Shown here piece after piece: positions 30,574 through 39,430 of a DNA stretch of 43,283 nucleotides. This DNA is from an uncultured Slackia sp. (GTDB lineage: Bacteria > Actinomycetota > Coriobacteriia > Coriobacteriales > Eggerthellaceae), in assembly GCF_934630525.1 (NCBI RefSeq), contig NZ_CAKTVX010000015.1:1-43283 (forward strand). Reading direction: 5' to 3'. Both the position numbers and the translations under genes were made by a program. The notes under the pieces are model-generated. The model was given only the letters and a program-made list of their open reading frames with translations, searched no databases and was not told where the DNA came from. Within the stretch, counting starts at the first letter, position 1, and every line of letters starts with the position of its first letter.

Positions 30574-31251
30574 CTACTCCACCGCGTCGACGAACCAGGA
30601 AGTGATGCTCGTGGGATGCGTGATAGCGGTACCAACCACGACCGCCCACGCACCCGCATCCATCGCAGCCTTCGCGTCGGCGGGCGTATGCACGCGGCCT
30701 TCGCAGATAACGGGCTTGTCGGGGAACTCCGCAACAGCCTGAGCGACCAGCGCCACATCGGGGCCGTCAGCCATACCGCAATCGATAGCGGCGCCAGGAT
30801 GAGAAAGCGTCGTAGAGGCAATATCGCAGCCGATGGCGAAAGCGTGGCGAATGTCTTCAATGGTTGAGCAGTCGGCCATCACGAGCACGCCCTCTTCCTT
30901 CAGCGGGCGCACGGTATCTTCCAGAGCCTTGCCATCGGGGCGAGGACGATCGGTGGCGTCGATAGCAACGATGTCGGCGCCAGCCGCGACGCACGCACGC
31001 GCATGGCGCAGGGTCGGAGTAATGTAGACGCCCTCGTGCCCTTCTTTCCAAATGCCAATGACGGGCACCTCGGTGCGGCCCTTGATGGCAGAGATGTCGG
31101 AAAGGCCCTGGCAGCGAATGCCGCCCGCACCGCCCAGCTCGCACGCACGCGCCATTTGCGCCATGGTTTCAGGATGGCGAAGCGGCTCGCCCATATAAGC
31201 CTGGCAGCTGACGATAAGCTTGCCTTTAAGTTGTTCAATAATGGGATCCAT
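30574..31251 (-). CDS. nanE: N-acetylmannosamine-6-phosphate 2-epimerase
   Basis: The 225-residue TIM-barrel enzyme converts ManNAc-6-phosphate to GlcNAc-6-phosphate. LKGKLIVSCQAYMGEPL, the catalytic Lys in IGIWKEGHEGVYITPT, VAIDATDRPRPDG, VMADCSTIED and ICEGRVHTP are all NanE hallmarks. Start ATG 31251; it follows the ROK kinase gene by ten bases. With the kinase and aldolase it completes the route from sialic acid to GlcNAc-6-phosphate. Confidence 0.95.
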   Translation of the reverse strand: MDPIIEQLKGKLIVSCQAYMGEPLRHPETMAQMARACELGGAGGIRCQGLSDISAIKGRTEVPVIGIWKEGHEGVYITPTLRHARACVAAGADIVAIDATDRPRPDGKALEDTVRPLKEEGVLVMADCSTIEDIRHAFAIGCDIASTTLSHPGAAIDCGMADGPDVALVAQAVAEFPDKPVICEGRVHTPADAKAAMDAGAWAVVVGTAITHPTSITSWFVDAVE

Positions 31252-31261
31252 TGCCCGTCTC

Positions 31262-32188
31262 CTAGTTCTTCAAAGTGTCCAGCAGGTTTTCCGCAGCTCC
31301 AAGAAGCGGAGCATTATCGCCGAGCGACGCATCGACAATAGGCAAATCAGCAAGAACGCCCGGAGTGCGCTCTTTGAACGCCGACACCATCGCGTCGCGC
31401 CAAATGGGGCCAGCTTTCGTAACGGACCCGGAAACCACGGCGATATCAGGATCAAAGATATTCGTCCAGCCAGCAAGGGCCAAGCCAAGAGCACGGCCCG
31501 CATTTTCGATGGTTTGACGCGCGATATCTTCGCCAAGCTGCGCGCGATGAGAGATTTCGGCACCAGTTTGATGAACGCCGCATGCGGCATAATAGCGCGC
31601 CTCAATGCCGCTGCCTGCCGCAACCGACTCAAGATTGCCATCGTCGGCATCCAAGGTATTCATTGTCGATCCGATTTCGCCCGCGAAGCCATGCTTGCCA
31701 CGCACGATTTTGCCATGGCAAATAATACCGCCGCCAAGGCCCGTGCCCGGCGCCATGACAACGGCTGTCTGCGCACCACGCGCTGCACCCCAGCGCGCCT
31801 CGCCGAGCGCATGCGACTGCACGTCTCCAAGTACGGCGCTCGGACATTCGAAACGCTCGCGCAGCGCATCGCCAAGCGGCTGGCCCAACCATCCGGGCAT
31901 GATTTCATTCGCAAAGGCGATATTGCCCGTATTCACGTCGACGCGACCGGCCGTCGCAACGCCAACGCCCACGACGCTTTCGTCACAAGAAAGTGCCTCG
32001 CCGCGCACGTCATCGGCTAGATTGAGAATGCGCGCAAGCACGGCTTCCCCACCCTGCTGCGCATCGGTAGGAATTGAGCGCTTCGAAAGAATAACGGGCG
32101 CGGCATCGGCGTTTTCATAACGCACGACGGCACACGCGATTTTCGTTCCGCCCACATCAACAGCAACAACGCTGAATGGATATTCCAA
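31262..32188 (-). CDS. nanK: ROK-family sugar kinase, probably ManNAc kinase
   Basis: The start is TTG 32188, seven bases after GGAGG; no ATG fits better. The 308-residue protein has VVAVDVGGTKIACAVV (phosphate loop), GVGVATAGRV, the catalytic Asp region LGDVQSHALGEARWGA and APGTGLGGGII. The usual ROK zinc motif (CxCGxxGCxE) is missing: after GFAGEIGS the sequence is TMNTLDADDGNLESVAAG. It should phosphorylate N-acetylmannosamine given nanE beside it, but the exact sugar is inferred from neighbours. Confidence 0.85.
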   Translation of the reverse strand: MEYPFSVVAVDVGGTKIACAVVRYENADAAPVILSKRSIPTDAQQGGEAVLARILNLADDVRGEALSCDESVVGVGVATAGRVDVNTGNIAFANEIMPGWLGQPLGDALRERFECPSAVLGDVQSHALGEARWGAARGAQTAVVMAPGTGLGGGIICHGKIVRGKHGFAGEIGSTMNTLDADDGNLESVAAGSGIEARYYAACGVHQTGAEISHRAQLGEDIARQTIENAGRALGLALAGWTNIFDPDIAVVSGSVTKAGPIWRDAMVSAFKERTPGVLADLPIVDASLGDNAPLLGAAENLLDTLKN

Positions 32189-32410
32189 AGGAAAACCTCC
32201 AAACGACTCTGATCGCGCAAGCACCACGACCAGAGATTCCTGCAAAAGCAACCATGCGTTCTAACCAGGCCGCCTATGCGCTAAACAGCAAACGGCCACG
32301 AGACGTGCCAGATTGTCCATCGGGGAGCCACATGTATTTCTTACACGGTCGCCCCGAACCAAGGACAAGCTGATGCGCCTCGCGGCCGCACAGCGCCATA
32401 ACGCCTCAAA

Positions 32411-32439
32411 CGAAGAAGCGCCGCCCGTAAGGACGGCGC
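32411..32439 (-). terminator. Intrinsic terminator after the aldolase gene
   Basis: GCGCCGCCC (32418-32426) pairs with GGACGGCGC (32431-32439, one G-T), loop GTAA; on the minus strand TTCTTCGTTTG follows. The 258-bp gap to the kinase start otherwise shows no gene and only weak promoter-like sequence. Confidence 0.8.
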
Positions 32440-32446
32440 AACAAAA

Positions 32447-33367
32447 CTACAGCATGCCGTTCTGCTCGAGAACCGCACGAATGGCTGCAACGTCTTCGCC
32501 CTCGAGAGCCTGAACAGGCTCGCGCATCTGATTCGTGTTGAACACGCCCATCTGCCACAGAGCGGTCTTGAACGCGCCAACGCCAGCGCCGAAGCCGACG
32601 GTCGCCTTCACGACGCGAGTCACGAACATCAAGCGAGCGAGGTGATCCTGAATCTGACGGACCTTCTCCCAATCGCCAGCCTGGAAGGCCTTCCACTGCT
32701 CAACGTAGCTGTAGGGGTCGATGTTGGCAAGGCCCGGCACAGAACCATCGGCACCAGCCATGTAAGCGCCATCGACGCACACCTCGTGGCCAGTGAAGAC
32801 CTGCAGAGGATGACCAGCATCTTCGTTCTCGAGGCACAACCAGCGGAAGCTCACATCGTCGCCCGAGGAGTCTTTAACGCCCTGGATAACACCGTCTTCG
32901 CCGAGGCGAACGAGCATCGTGGGATCGAGCTTCGTGTGAACGCAGACAGGCAGGTCGTAGGCGAACAGCGGCAGATCGGTCTGCTCGCGAATTGCGCGGA
33001 AGTGGCGCTCGGTTTCCTTGGGGCCGCCCAAAGCATAGAACGGAGCAGTCGCGACGAGACCGTCAACGCCATAGCCCGTAGCACGCTTGGCCTGGTCGAC
33101 CACGCGCAGGGTCTCCATATCGATGATGCCGGCAAGAACGGGGACGCGGCCATGAACCATGGCAACGGCCTCCTGCAGCACGTGATAGCGCTGAGCGTCG
33201 GTAAGGAAGGCAACCTCGCCCGAGGAGCCCAAGAAGAACAGGCCATCAACACCTGCGTCAATCATGCGGTTGATCGAGCGCTCGAGAGCCTCAAGATCAA
33301 GCGTACGCTCGGCGGTCAAAGGAATGACCACAGGAGGAATAACGCCGTGGAATTTGCTTTCAGTCAT
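32447..33367 (-). CDS. nanA: DapA/NanA-family aldolase, probably N-acetylneuraminate lyase
   Basis: The 306-residue TIM-barrel protein belongs to the dihydrodipicolinate synthase/N-acetylneuraminate lyase superfamily: GSSGE (48-52), the catalytic Tyr Y137 in FAYDLPVCVH and the Schiff-base Lys K165 in GVKDSSGD. Family members split pyruvate from a keto acid or condense it. Neighbouring nanE, kinase and transporter genes point to sialic acid cleavage, but a related keto-sugar substrate is possible. ATG 33367 has AAAAGGGTC upstream; ATG 33397 is in frame. Confidence 0.85.
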   Translation of the reverse strand: MTESKFHGVIPPVVIPLTAERTLDLEALERSINRMIDAGVDGLFFLGSSGEVAFLTDAQRYHVLQEAVAMVHGRVPVLAGIIDMETLRVVDQAKRATGYGVDGLVATAPFYALGGPKETERHFRAIREQTDLPLFAYDLPVCVHTKLDPTMLVRLGEDGVIQGVKDSSGDDVSFRWLCLENEDAGHPLQVFTGHEVCVDGAYMAGADGSVPGLANIDPYSYVEQWKAFQAGDWEKVRQIQDHLARLMFVTRVVKATVGFGAGVGAFKTALWQMGVFNTNQMREPVQALEGEDVAAIRAVLEQNGML

Positions 33368-33482
33368 GAGAAGACCCTTTTCTGTTGGATACAGCAAACA
33401 TCAAAATTGTAAGCCCTGGTCGGTACGCGTCAAGCAGTAAGCGGCAAATTCAGCCCAAGAACAAAGAAAGCTCGTCCCTCTG

Positions 33483-33621
33483 CATGTTCTGCCCAGGTTC
33501 CCATGGCACCACGCCTCGCTACCGTTCGCTTCGCTCACTATGCGCTCGGCTGGCTGCGTTCAACTTATGAATAAAACCAGTATGAACGCAGACGATGCCA
33601 TAGGAACCTGGGCAGAACATG
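33483..33621. repeat. Intergenic inverted-repeat element 2
   Basis: In the 305-bp gap between the aldolase and ATPase genes, 26-bp arms (33483-33508, 33596-33621; 25 of 26 paired, containing CTGCCCAGGTTCC) flank an internal stem TGCGTTCA/TGAACGCA (33555-33562, 33583-33590). The part 33511-33594 resembles element 1: CCGTTCGCTTCGCTCACTAT against TCGTTCGCCTTCGGCTCGCT. The rest of the gap has the terminator described next and the aldolase ribosome binding site. Confidence 0.75.
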
Positions 33622-33650
33622 AAAAAAGCGCCGCCCTTTCGAGCGACGCT
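33622..33650 (-). terminator. Intrinsic terminator after the ABC transporter operon
   Basis: AGCGCCGC (33627-33634) pairs with GCGACGCT (33643-33650, one G-T) and is followed on the minus strand by TTTTTTC. It is 22 bp past the stop of the last transporter gene. Confidence 0.8.
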
Positions 33651-33672
33651 TTCCATAAATCTCCGTTGAGGG

Positions 33673-34503
33673 TTATTGACCCAAATCGGGATGGAGCAAA
33701 GAGGGAGCAGCGCCCAGAAGCAAACGAGTGTAATCGTCCTTCGGGTTGTTGAACACCTCGGCGGCGGTGCCGCGTTCAACCGCTTTACCCTTGTTCATGA
33801 CGATGATGTTATCGGAAATATAGCGCACCGTCTGAATGTCATGGCTGATGAACACCATCGAAAGGCCCAGCTCTTTCTTCAGGTCGGTAAGCAGGTTCAG
33901 AATCTGAGCACGAACCGAAACGTCGAGAGCCGAAGTGGGCTCGTCAGCGATGATGGCGTCAGGCTTCAACGACAGAGCACGGGCAATAGCAACGCGCTGA
34001 CGCTGACCGCCAGACATCTGGCCAGGCAAAGCCTCAAGAACGGAGCTCGGCAGACCGACCATTTCAATAAGCTCTTTAATACGCGCCTCGCGTTCAGCCT
34101 TCGTGCCAACGTTGTGAACGATCATGGGGTCAAGCAGCTGATCATGAACGGTCATGCGGGCATTCAGCGCCGTGGCAGGATCCTGGAAGACAACCGAAAT
34201 AACGCGGCCGATGGTCTTGCGCATATCGGCCGTGCGCTTCGTGACGTCGGCGCCCTTGAAGTACACCTTGCCAGACGTAGGAGCCTGCAGGCCGCACATA
34301 ACATTCGCCGTAGTGGACTTGCCGCAGCCAGACTCGCCGACAATACCGATGGTTTCGCCAGGCATGAGCTTAATGGTGAGCCCATCAACGGCGGTTACCT
34401 TATTGGGATGCAGAATGGAGCCCGTGCGCGTATTGAACACTACACGAATATCATTGAGAAAGATGATAGGCGTCTGCTCTTTCGCATTCGCGGTTTCGGT
34501 CAT
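33673..34503 (-). CDS. ABC transporter ATP-binding protein (DppF/OppF type)
   Basis: The 276-residue ATPase has Walker A GIVGESGCGKSTT (53-65), the Q-loop VFQDPATAL, signature MSGGQRQRVAIARAL, Walker B IIADEPTSALD and the switch His in FISHD. It is of the peptide/oligosaccharide (Dpp/Opp) type. Its start overlaps the fused permease-ATPase stop by one base. It would pair with the ATPase half of the preceding protein to drive uptake. The substrate is inferred as sialic acid from the genes that follow. Confidence 0.93.
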   Translation of the reverse strand: MTETANAKEQTPIIFLNDIRVVFNTRTGSILHPNKVTAVDGLTIKLMPGETIGIVGESGCGKSTTANVMCGLQAPTSGKVYFKGADVTKRTADMRKTIGRVISVVFQDPATALNARMTVHDQLLDPMIVHNVGTKAEREARIKELIEMVGLPSSVLEALPGQMSGGQRQRVAIARALSLKPDAIIADEPTSALDVSVRAQILNLLTDLKKELGLSMVFISHDIQTVRYISDNIIVMNKGKAVERGTAAEVFNNPKDDYTRLLLGAAPSLLHPDLGQ

Positions 34504-36524
34504 TACTGCTCACCTCCGTACGGCGTAAGTCCAAGGCGCTTCATTTCTTCATCAGGCAGCTCGGCATACCAATGGTTTGACGTGCCGTCGTGCTTGAGAA
34601 TCGGTCGAACGTCCGAATGCAGGTCGGGATGGCTCGAGCGAGGAGCGAAACGGTCGCCCTTCGGGAAGTCTTTCGGCGAAGGAACGGAGCCGGGGACCTG
34701 ATGCAGGCGACCCGAACCGGCCTCGATCGAAAGTACGGAGCCCAGAAGGCCACGGGTGTACTCGTGAATCGGGTTGGTAAGAATATCGTTCACCGAACCT
34801 TGCTCGACAACCTGGCCCGCATACATAACGGTAATGGAGTTCGCGACCTGAGCGACGAGCGCCAAGTCATGGCTCACGAAGACCATTGCGAAACCGAGTT
34901 CCTTCTGCAGACGCTTCAGCAAATCGACGACCTGCTTCTGAACCGTAACGTCAAGAGCAGTGGTGGGCTCGTCGGCGATAACGACCTTCGGGTCGCGAGT
35001 CAACGCCATAGCAATAAGAACGCGCTGACGCTGGCCGCCAGAAAGCTCATGCGGATAGGAGTCGAGCGTACGCTTCGGATCCAGGCCAACGAGCTCAAGC
35101 AGCTCCTCGGCAGAGCGGGTGCCACCACGCTTGGTGAGCTGCTTCATCTGGGTCTTGATCAGCATCGAGGGGTTCAGCGAAGAGAGCGCGTCCTGATAAA
35201 TCATGGCAATTTCGCGGCCGCGAAGCTGATTCTTTTCCTTCTCGGACATTGCGAGCAGGTTCTTGCCCTGATACAGAATCTCGCCAGACACCTGAGCCTT
35301 GGGATCGAGCAGACCCATGATGGTAAGGGACGTGATCGACTTGCCGCAGCCCGATTCACCGACCAGGCCCATGGTCTGATGGGGGCGAACCTTGAAGCTC
35401 ACGTTGTCGACGACGTTCACATCGCCATGGCGCGGGAACTTGATGCAGAGGTTCTTCACTTCAAGAATAGGCTCTGCGGTAATGTTCGATGCCGCACGGT
35501 CGGTACGCTGGTTCTCGACAATCTTAAGCTGGGCCAAGCGCTCCTCCAAAGAGGCTGCCTGGGCCTGGTACGCGAGCACGGGGTTAGCAACAAGGCGGTC
35601 AGCCTCGCGGTCGCTGTTCAGGTCGGAGTCGCTTGCCTTGATGGCGGCCTTCGGGGCGGCGGCCATGGCGTCGGTCATGCCCTCAGAAAGAATGTTCAGA
35701 CACAGAACCGTAATCATAATGGCCAAGCCCGGGAACAACGCCTGCCACCAACGACCAGCAAGCACGCCGGCACGAGCGTCAGCGAGAATGTTGCCCCACG
35801 TAGGGGTAGGCTCAGGAATGCCAGCAGAGATGAACGAAAGCGAAGCCTCGAAAACGATTGCGTCTGCCACGAGCACGATGGTAAAGACCAGAACCGGCGC
35901 GATGCAGTTACGCACAACGTGCTTCCACAGAATCCACGGGGCGCGAGCGCCGGAAACGACAACAGCGCGCACGTAGTCTTTGCCATATTCGCTCACGATG
36001 TTCGCGCGAACGATGCGGGCAATCTGGGGAATGTACAAGAAGCCAATGGCGAAAATCAGCGAAGGCAGGTTGTTGCCGAAAACGATGACAAACGTAGCGG
36101 CCAAAGCGATACCCGGGAACGACATGATGATGTCGAGGATACGCATAATGACTTCAGAGATCCACTTGCGCGAAACGGCGGCAAGCGAGCCGATGATGGA
36201 ACCGCACACAAGCGCGAACGCGGTAGCGCCAAGACCGATAGTCAGCGAGTAACGCGCGCCATACATCATGCGCGAAAGAACGTCGCGGCCCTTGTCGTCG
36301 GTACCGAAGAGGAATTCCCCATCAGGAGCCTGACGGGCGGTATAGATCGCCAACGGATCATGCGGCGCAATGAAGTTCGCGAGGCAAGCGACGAGCACGA
36401 CAGCGACGAGCACGACAAGAGAAATGCGCGCGCCGATGGACATTGCCCTCCAGCGACGGAAGTGCACCTTGCCGGCGCCGTCTTCCATTTTCTTAGTGAG
36501 GTTTCCTCGAAGTTGAGCTGCCAT
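34503..36524 (-). CDS. Fused ABC permease and ATP-binding protein
   Basis: Residues about 25-290 are a DppC-like permease with about six membrane spans, the FGTDDKGRDVLSRMMYGAR motif and the EAA loop (YVRAVVVSGARAPWILW). After a soluble linker (290-345), residues 352-600 are an ATPase: Walker A GESGCGKS (389-396), signature LSGGQRQR (494-501), Walker B VIADEP (515-520). A C-terminal extension with EYTRGLLGS fits the oligopeptide-type family. The same permease-ATPase fusion is, to my recollection, found in sialic acid transporters of the SatABCD/SiaEFGI kind. It begins one base after the upstream permease stop. Confidence 0.93.
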   Translation of the reverse strand: MAAQLRGNLTKKMEDGAGKVHFRRWRAMSIGARISLVVLVAVVLVACLANFIAPHDPLAIYTARQAPDGEFLFGTDDKGRDVLSRMMYGARYSLTIGLGATAFALVCGSIIGSLAAVSRKWISEVIMRILDIIMSFPGIALAATFVIVFGNNLPSLIFAIGFLYIPQIARIVRANIVSEYGKDYVRAVVVSGARAPWILWKHVVRNCIAPVLVFTIVLVADAIVFEASLSFISAGIPEPTPTWGNILADARAGVLAGRWWQALFPGLAIMITVLCLNILSEGMTDAMAAAPKAAIKASDSDLNSDREADRLVANPVLAYQAQAASLEERLAQLKIVENQRTDRAASNITAEPILEVKNLCIKFPRHGDVNVVDNVSFKVRPHQTMGLVGESGCGKSITSLTIMGLLDPKAQVSGEILYQGKNLLAMSEKEKNQLRGREIAMIYQDALSSLNPSMLIKTQMKQLTKRGGTRSAEELLELVGLDPKRTLDSYPHELSGGQRQRVLIAMALTRDPKVVIADEPTTALDVTVQKQVVDLLKRLQKELGFAMVFVSHDLALVAQVANSITVMYAGQVVEQGSVNDILTNPIHEYTRGLLGSVLSIEAGSGRLHQVPGSVPSPKDFPKGDRFAPRSSHPDLHSDVRPILKHDGTSNHWYAELPDEEMKRLGLTPYGGEQ

Positions 36525-36525
36525 G

Positions 36526-37482
36526 CTACACCGTCCTGATTCGCGGATCGATCAGGATATAGAGCATATCCACCACGATATTGATGATGATGAACGTCAC
36601 GGCAACAACCAACACGACGCCCTGAACGAGCATGGTGTAGTTGGACTGAATGCCGGACAGAATGGCCATACCCATGCCGGGCAGGTTGAAAATGACCTCA
36701 ATAACGACCGCGCCGCCGATAAGGTAACCAATGCGAAGGCCAAGAACGGTAACGGGCGTAATAAGGGCATTGCGCAGCACGTTGCGGCCGATAACGACAC
36801 CCTTCGGGATGCCGGCGCCAAGCGCGGTGCGCACGTAGTCTTTATCGAGCTCTTCGACCATAGAAGTACGAATAACACGAGTGAGCTGGCCAGTGACGGG
36901 AATAGCCAGTGCGATAGCGGGCATCGCCATGCGGGCGAGCCAGCCAGCCGGGTCTTGCGCAAAGCTGGGCAGCGCACCAGACGCGGGCAGCACATGCAGC
37001 ATAGACGAGAACAGCAAAATCATGAGAACCGCCAGCCAGAAAGAGGGCGTAGCGATAGCCGCGATTGAGAACACGCGGATAAGTTGGTCGGGCCATTTGT
37101 CTCGATACACAGCAGAAACAATGCCGAGAATGGTCGCGAGAACCACCGCGATGATAAGACCCATAAACGTAAGCTGCAGCGTAACCGGCAGAGCCTGCGC
37201 AACGCGGTCGGTGACCGATGCGTTGTTGGCGCCATAGGTGCCAAGGTCGCCCTGAACAAGGCCGACCATGAAGTTGCCGTACTGCACAAGCACAGGATCA
37301 TTCAAGCCATGCTCTTCACGATACTGAATGACCTGAGCTTCTGACGCATTTTCGCCAAGGACCGAATACGCCTGGTCGATCGGCGAAAGCGACATGAGGA
37401 AAAACACGAGGATAGTGACGCCGATGATCATGATTGGCAGAGCGATCAAACGTCGGCCAATCAATCTGAGGAGGTTGCTCAC
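36526..37482 (-). CDS. ABC transporter permease (DppB/OppB type)
   Basis: The start is GTG 37482 with AAAGGGGG six bases upstream; the product has 318 residues and about six membrane spans. The N-terminus LLRLIGRRLIALPIMIIGV and the EAA-like segment DKDYVRTALGAGIPKGVVI are standard for DppB proteins, and GDLG in the periplasmic loop is conserved. It would form the membrane channel with the permease half of the next protein. Stop and next start overlap, giving a translational couple. Confidence 0.93.
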   Translation of the reverse strand: MSNLLRLIGRRLIALPIMIIGVTILVFFLMSLSPIDQAYSVLGENASEAQVIQYREEHGLNDPVLVQYGNFMVGLVQGDLGTYGANNASVTDRVAQALPVTLQLTFMGLIIAVVLATILGIVSAVYRDKWPDQLIRVFSIAAIATPSFWLAVLMILLFSSMLHVLPASGALPSFAQDPAGWLARMAMPAIALAIPVTGQLTRVIRTSMVEELDKDYVRTALGAGIPKGVVIGRNVLRNALITPVTVLGLRIGYLIGGAVVIEVIFNLPGMGMAILSGIQSNYTMLVQGVVLVVAVTFIIINIVVDMLYILIDPRIRTV

Positions 37483-37576
37483 CGTGTTCCCCCTTTCGCA
37501 ATCATGCGGGCATTGCCCGCTTCCCTAAAGAACAAGCCTGCGCTTCCCCGTCAAAGGCAAGAGAACAGACTTATTG

Positions 37577-37582
37577 ATTATA
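37577..37582 (-). promoter_or_regulatory. Candidate -10 box upstream of the permease gene
   Basis: TATAAT preceded by TG lies on the minus strand 95 bp before the permease start. No good -35 box is seen (TTCATC at 17 bp). The gap 37483-37825 holds this box, a GCGGGC-ATT-GCCCGC hairpin (37506-37520) in the leader and the binding-protein terminator, but no gene. Confidence 0.45.
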
Positions 37583-37769
37583 CAGAAAAGGCCGCTCACC
37601 GATGAATAAGAACCGCTGTTTTCTTGGGATGAATTCGAAGTCGAAACCCCTCCCCCGCAGACGGAGTAAATTCGACGGCAAACGGCAGTTTTCAAGCGCG
37701 AGCGGACGGTTTATTTACCTTCAAATTCAAGTTTTCGCCATGGAAACCGCACATCGACGTTTCGATAAC

Positions 37770-37800
37770 AAAAAAAGGAACGCGCCGAAGCGCGTTCCTT
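37770..37800 (-). terminator. Intrinsic terminator after the binding-protein gene
   Basis: AAGGAACGCGC (37775-37785) pairs perfectly with GCGCGTTCCTT (37790-37800), loop CGAA, followed on the minus strand by TTTTTTG. It stands between the binding-protein gene and its permease, so the binding protein can be made in excess. Confidence 0.9.
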
Positions 37801-37825
37801 AAAAACATCAGATGACTTCCCTGCG

Positions 37826-39430
37826 TTAGTTGGCAGCAGCAGAAGCGTCGATGAAGACCAGGCCCGTGGTCGCGATAGGCTTGAAGCCTGCGATCTTGTC
37901 GGCCCAGTAGCCAGTTGCAACCTCGCGATGGAACAGCGGGTACAGCGGGCAGTACTCGGCGATGATGTCGAAGCACTGGTTCCACAGCTCCTGCTGAGCC
38001 TTCTCGTCGGCCTCTTCGCGAGCCTCCTGCATGAGCTCCTGAAGTTCCTTCCACTTGCCATCGGCAGCCTTAGCCCAGCAAGAACGGCCGCGGGTCCAGG
38101 TGTTGTCGCCGTACCACCAGCTCATGAGCAGGTCGGGGTCGTTGCCGAAGCAGGTTGGGTCGCCAGGGGTGAGCATGACGTCGTAGTCAAGCACGGAGTC
38201 GGACTCGGCGAGAGCGGACCAGTTGATCTTCTCTTCCTGAATCTCGCACTTAACGCCAGCCGCCTCGAGGTCATTCTTAATCTGAGCAGCGAGGCCCTTG
38301 ACCCAGTTGTTGTTGGTGAGGAGCTTGAAGGAGAGGTCGCTCACGCCAGCCTCTTCGAGCAGCTTCTTAGCCTTCTCGGTGTCATAGGTGTACACCGTCT
38401 TGGCCTCGTGATAGTTCTTGTGGTCCTTAGGCAGGAAGCCGGTAACCTTGCTCGCATGGCCAGCCATCTGGTTGCTGATGAGCTTGTCAACGTCGATAGC
38501 GTAGAAGAATGCCTGACGAACGCGATAGTCGTCGAAGGGAGCCTTCAGCGTGTTGAACATAAGGAACGGCTGGTTGAAGCCCTGAACGTACTCAACGGTA
38601 GCGCCAGCAGCGGAAAGCTGGTCGGCGTTGGCGTCGGGAACGTTCTCCATAACCTGAACCGTGGCCTCCTGCAGAGAGGTGGTACGGGCGGTTTCGTCGA
38701 GCTGGATAAACCACTGCATCTTGCCGGCGGTAGCCTTGTGCTCGCCGTTGTAGTTGGCGTTGGGCAGGAAGTCGATCTCGCCGCCGTCGTCGCCATTGAT
38801 GGTGTCGTACATCCACGGGCCAGAGCCGATGGGCTTGGTCTTCAGGTCATCCTCGGTAAGGCTCTTCGGGAAAACCTTAACGACGGACAGACGACCCTCG
38901 AGCAGGCTCTCGAAGGGGTACTTCAGCGTGAAGGTGACGGTAGTGTCGTCCTTCTCGGCAACGGCGTCGATGAAGGAAAGGAACGCACCGTAGGTGGCGT
39001 CGGCCATGTTGAGCTCGAAGGCGTTCACGACGTCGGCTGCGGTAACAGCGGTGCCATCGGAGAACTTAGCGCCGTCGCGAAGAGCAACTTCGTACTCGGT
39101 TTCGGAAACCTTGACCGGCTTGTCAGCAGCCAGGGCATTGTAGGTCTTGTAGGTGTGCAGGTCGAGGTCGTACAGGCCCTCGAAAACATGCCAGGTAGCA
39201 GCAAGCATCAGAGCAGAGCTGTTGCCAATGGGGTTCACGTTGGTAGACGTGTAAGAGCAAGCGCCGGTCAGCGTGCCGCCCTCAGCCGCAGTCGCGGTGG
39301 AGCCGGTAGCGCCTTCGGAGCCAGCGTCGCTTCCGCCGCCGCAACCAGCAAGGCCCAGACCAACGGTGGCAGCAGCCACAGCGGAGCCAGCAACGAACGT
39401 GCGGCGATCGAGGTTAAACGAGTTTTCCAT
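37826..39430 (-). CDS. Extracellular solute-binding lipoprotein, family 5 (possible sialic-acid binder)
   Basis: ATG 39430 has AAAGGGAGG five bases upstream; 534 residues. The N-terminus DRRTFVAGSAVAAATVGLGL and LAGC form a twin-arginine-type signal ending in a lipobox Cys (about residue 30), so the protein is probably a membrane-anchored lipoprotein. A Ser/Gly-rich linker follows, then the family 5 (Dpp/Opp-like) fold with GDPTCFGNDPDLLMSW and YDIDVDKLI-like segments (VRQAFFYAIDVDKLI). It would capture a ligand outside the cell for the downstream permeases. Ligand inferred from the nan genes. Confidence 0.9.
   Translation of the reverse strand: MENSFNLDRRTFVAGSAVAAATVGLGLAGCGGGSDAGSEGATGSTATAAEGGTLTGACSYTSTNVNPIGNSSALMLAATWHVFEGLYDLDLHTYKTYNALAADKPVKVSETEYEVALRDGAKFSDGTAVTAADVVNAFELNMADATYGAFLSFIDAVAEKDDTTVTFTLKYPFESLLEGRLSVVKVFPKSLTEDDLKTKPIGSGPWMYDTINGDDGGEIDFLPNANYNGEHKATAGKMQWFIQLDETARTTSLQEATVQVMENVPDANADQLSAAGATVEYVQGFNQPFLMFNTLKAPFDDYRVRQAFFYAIDVDKLISNQMAGHASKVTGFLPKDHKNYHEAKTVYTYDTEKAKKLLEEAGVSDLSFKLLTNNNWVKGLAAQIKNDLEAAGVKCEIQEEKINWSALAESDSVLDYDVMLTPGDPTCFGNDPDLLMSWWYGDNTWTRGRSCWAKAADGKWKELQELMQEAREEADEKAQQELWNQCFDIIAEYCPLYPLFHREVATGYWADKIAGFKPIATTGLVFIDASAAAN

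Noticed and set aside
34590..36539. Plus-strand open frame of 649 codons
   Set aside because: Antisense to the fused permease-ATPase, which has complete ABC motifs; the plus frame has no domain.
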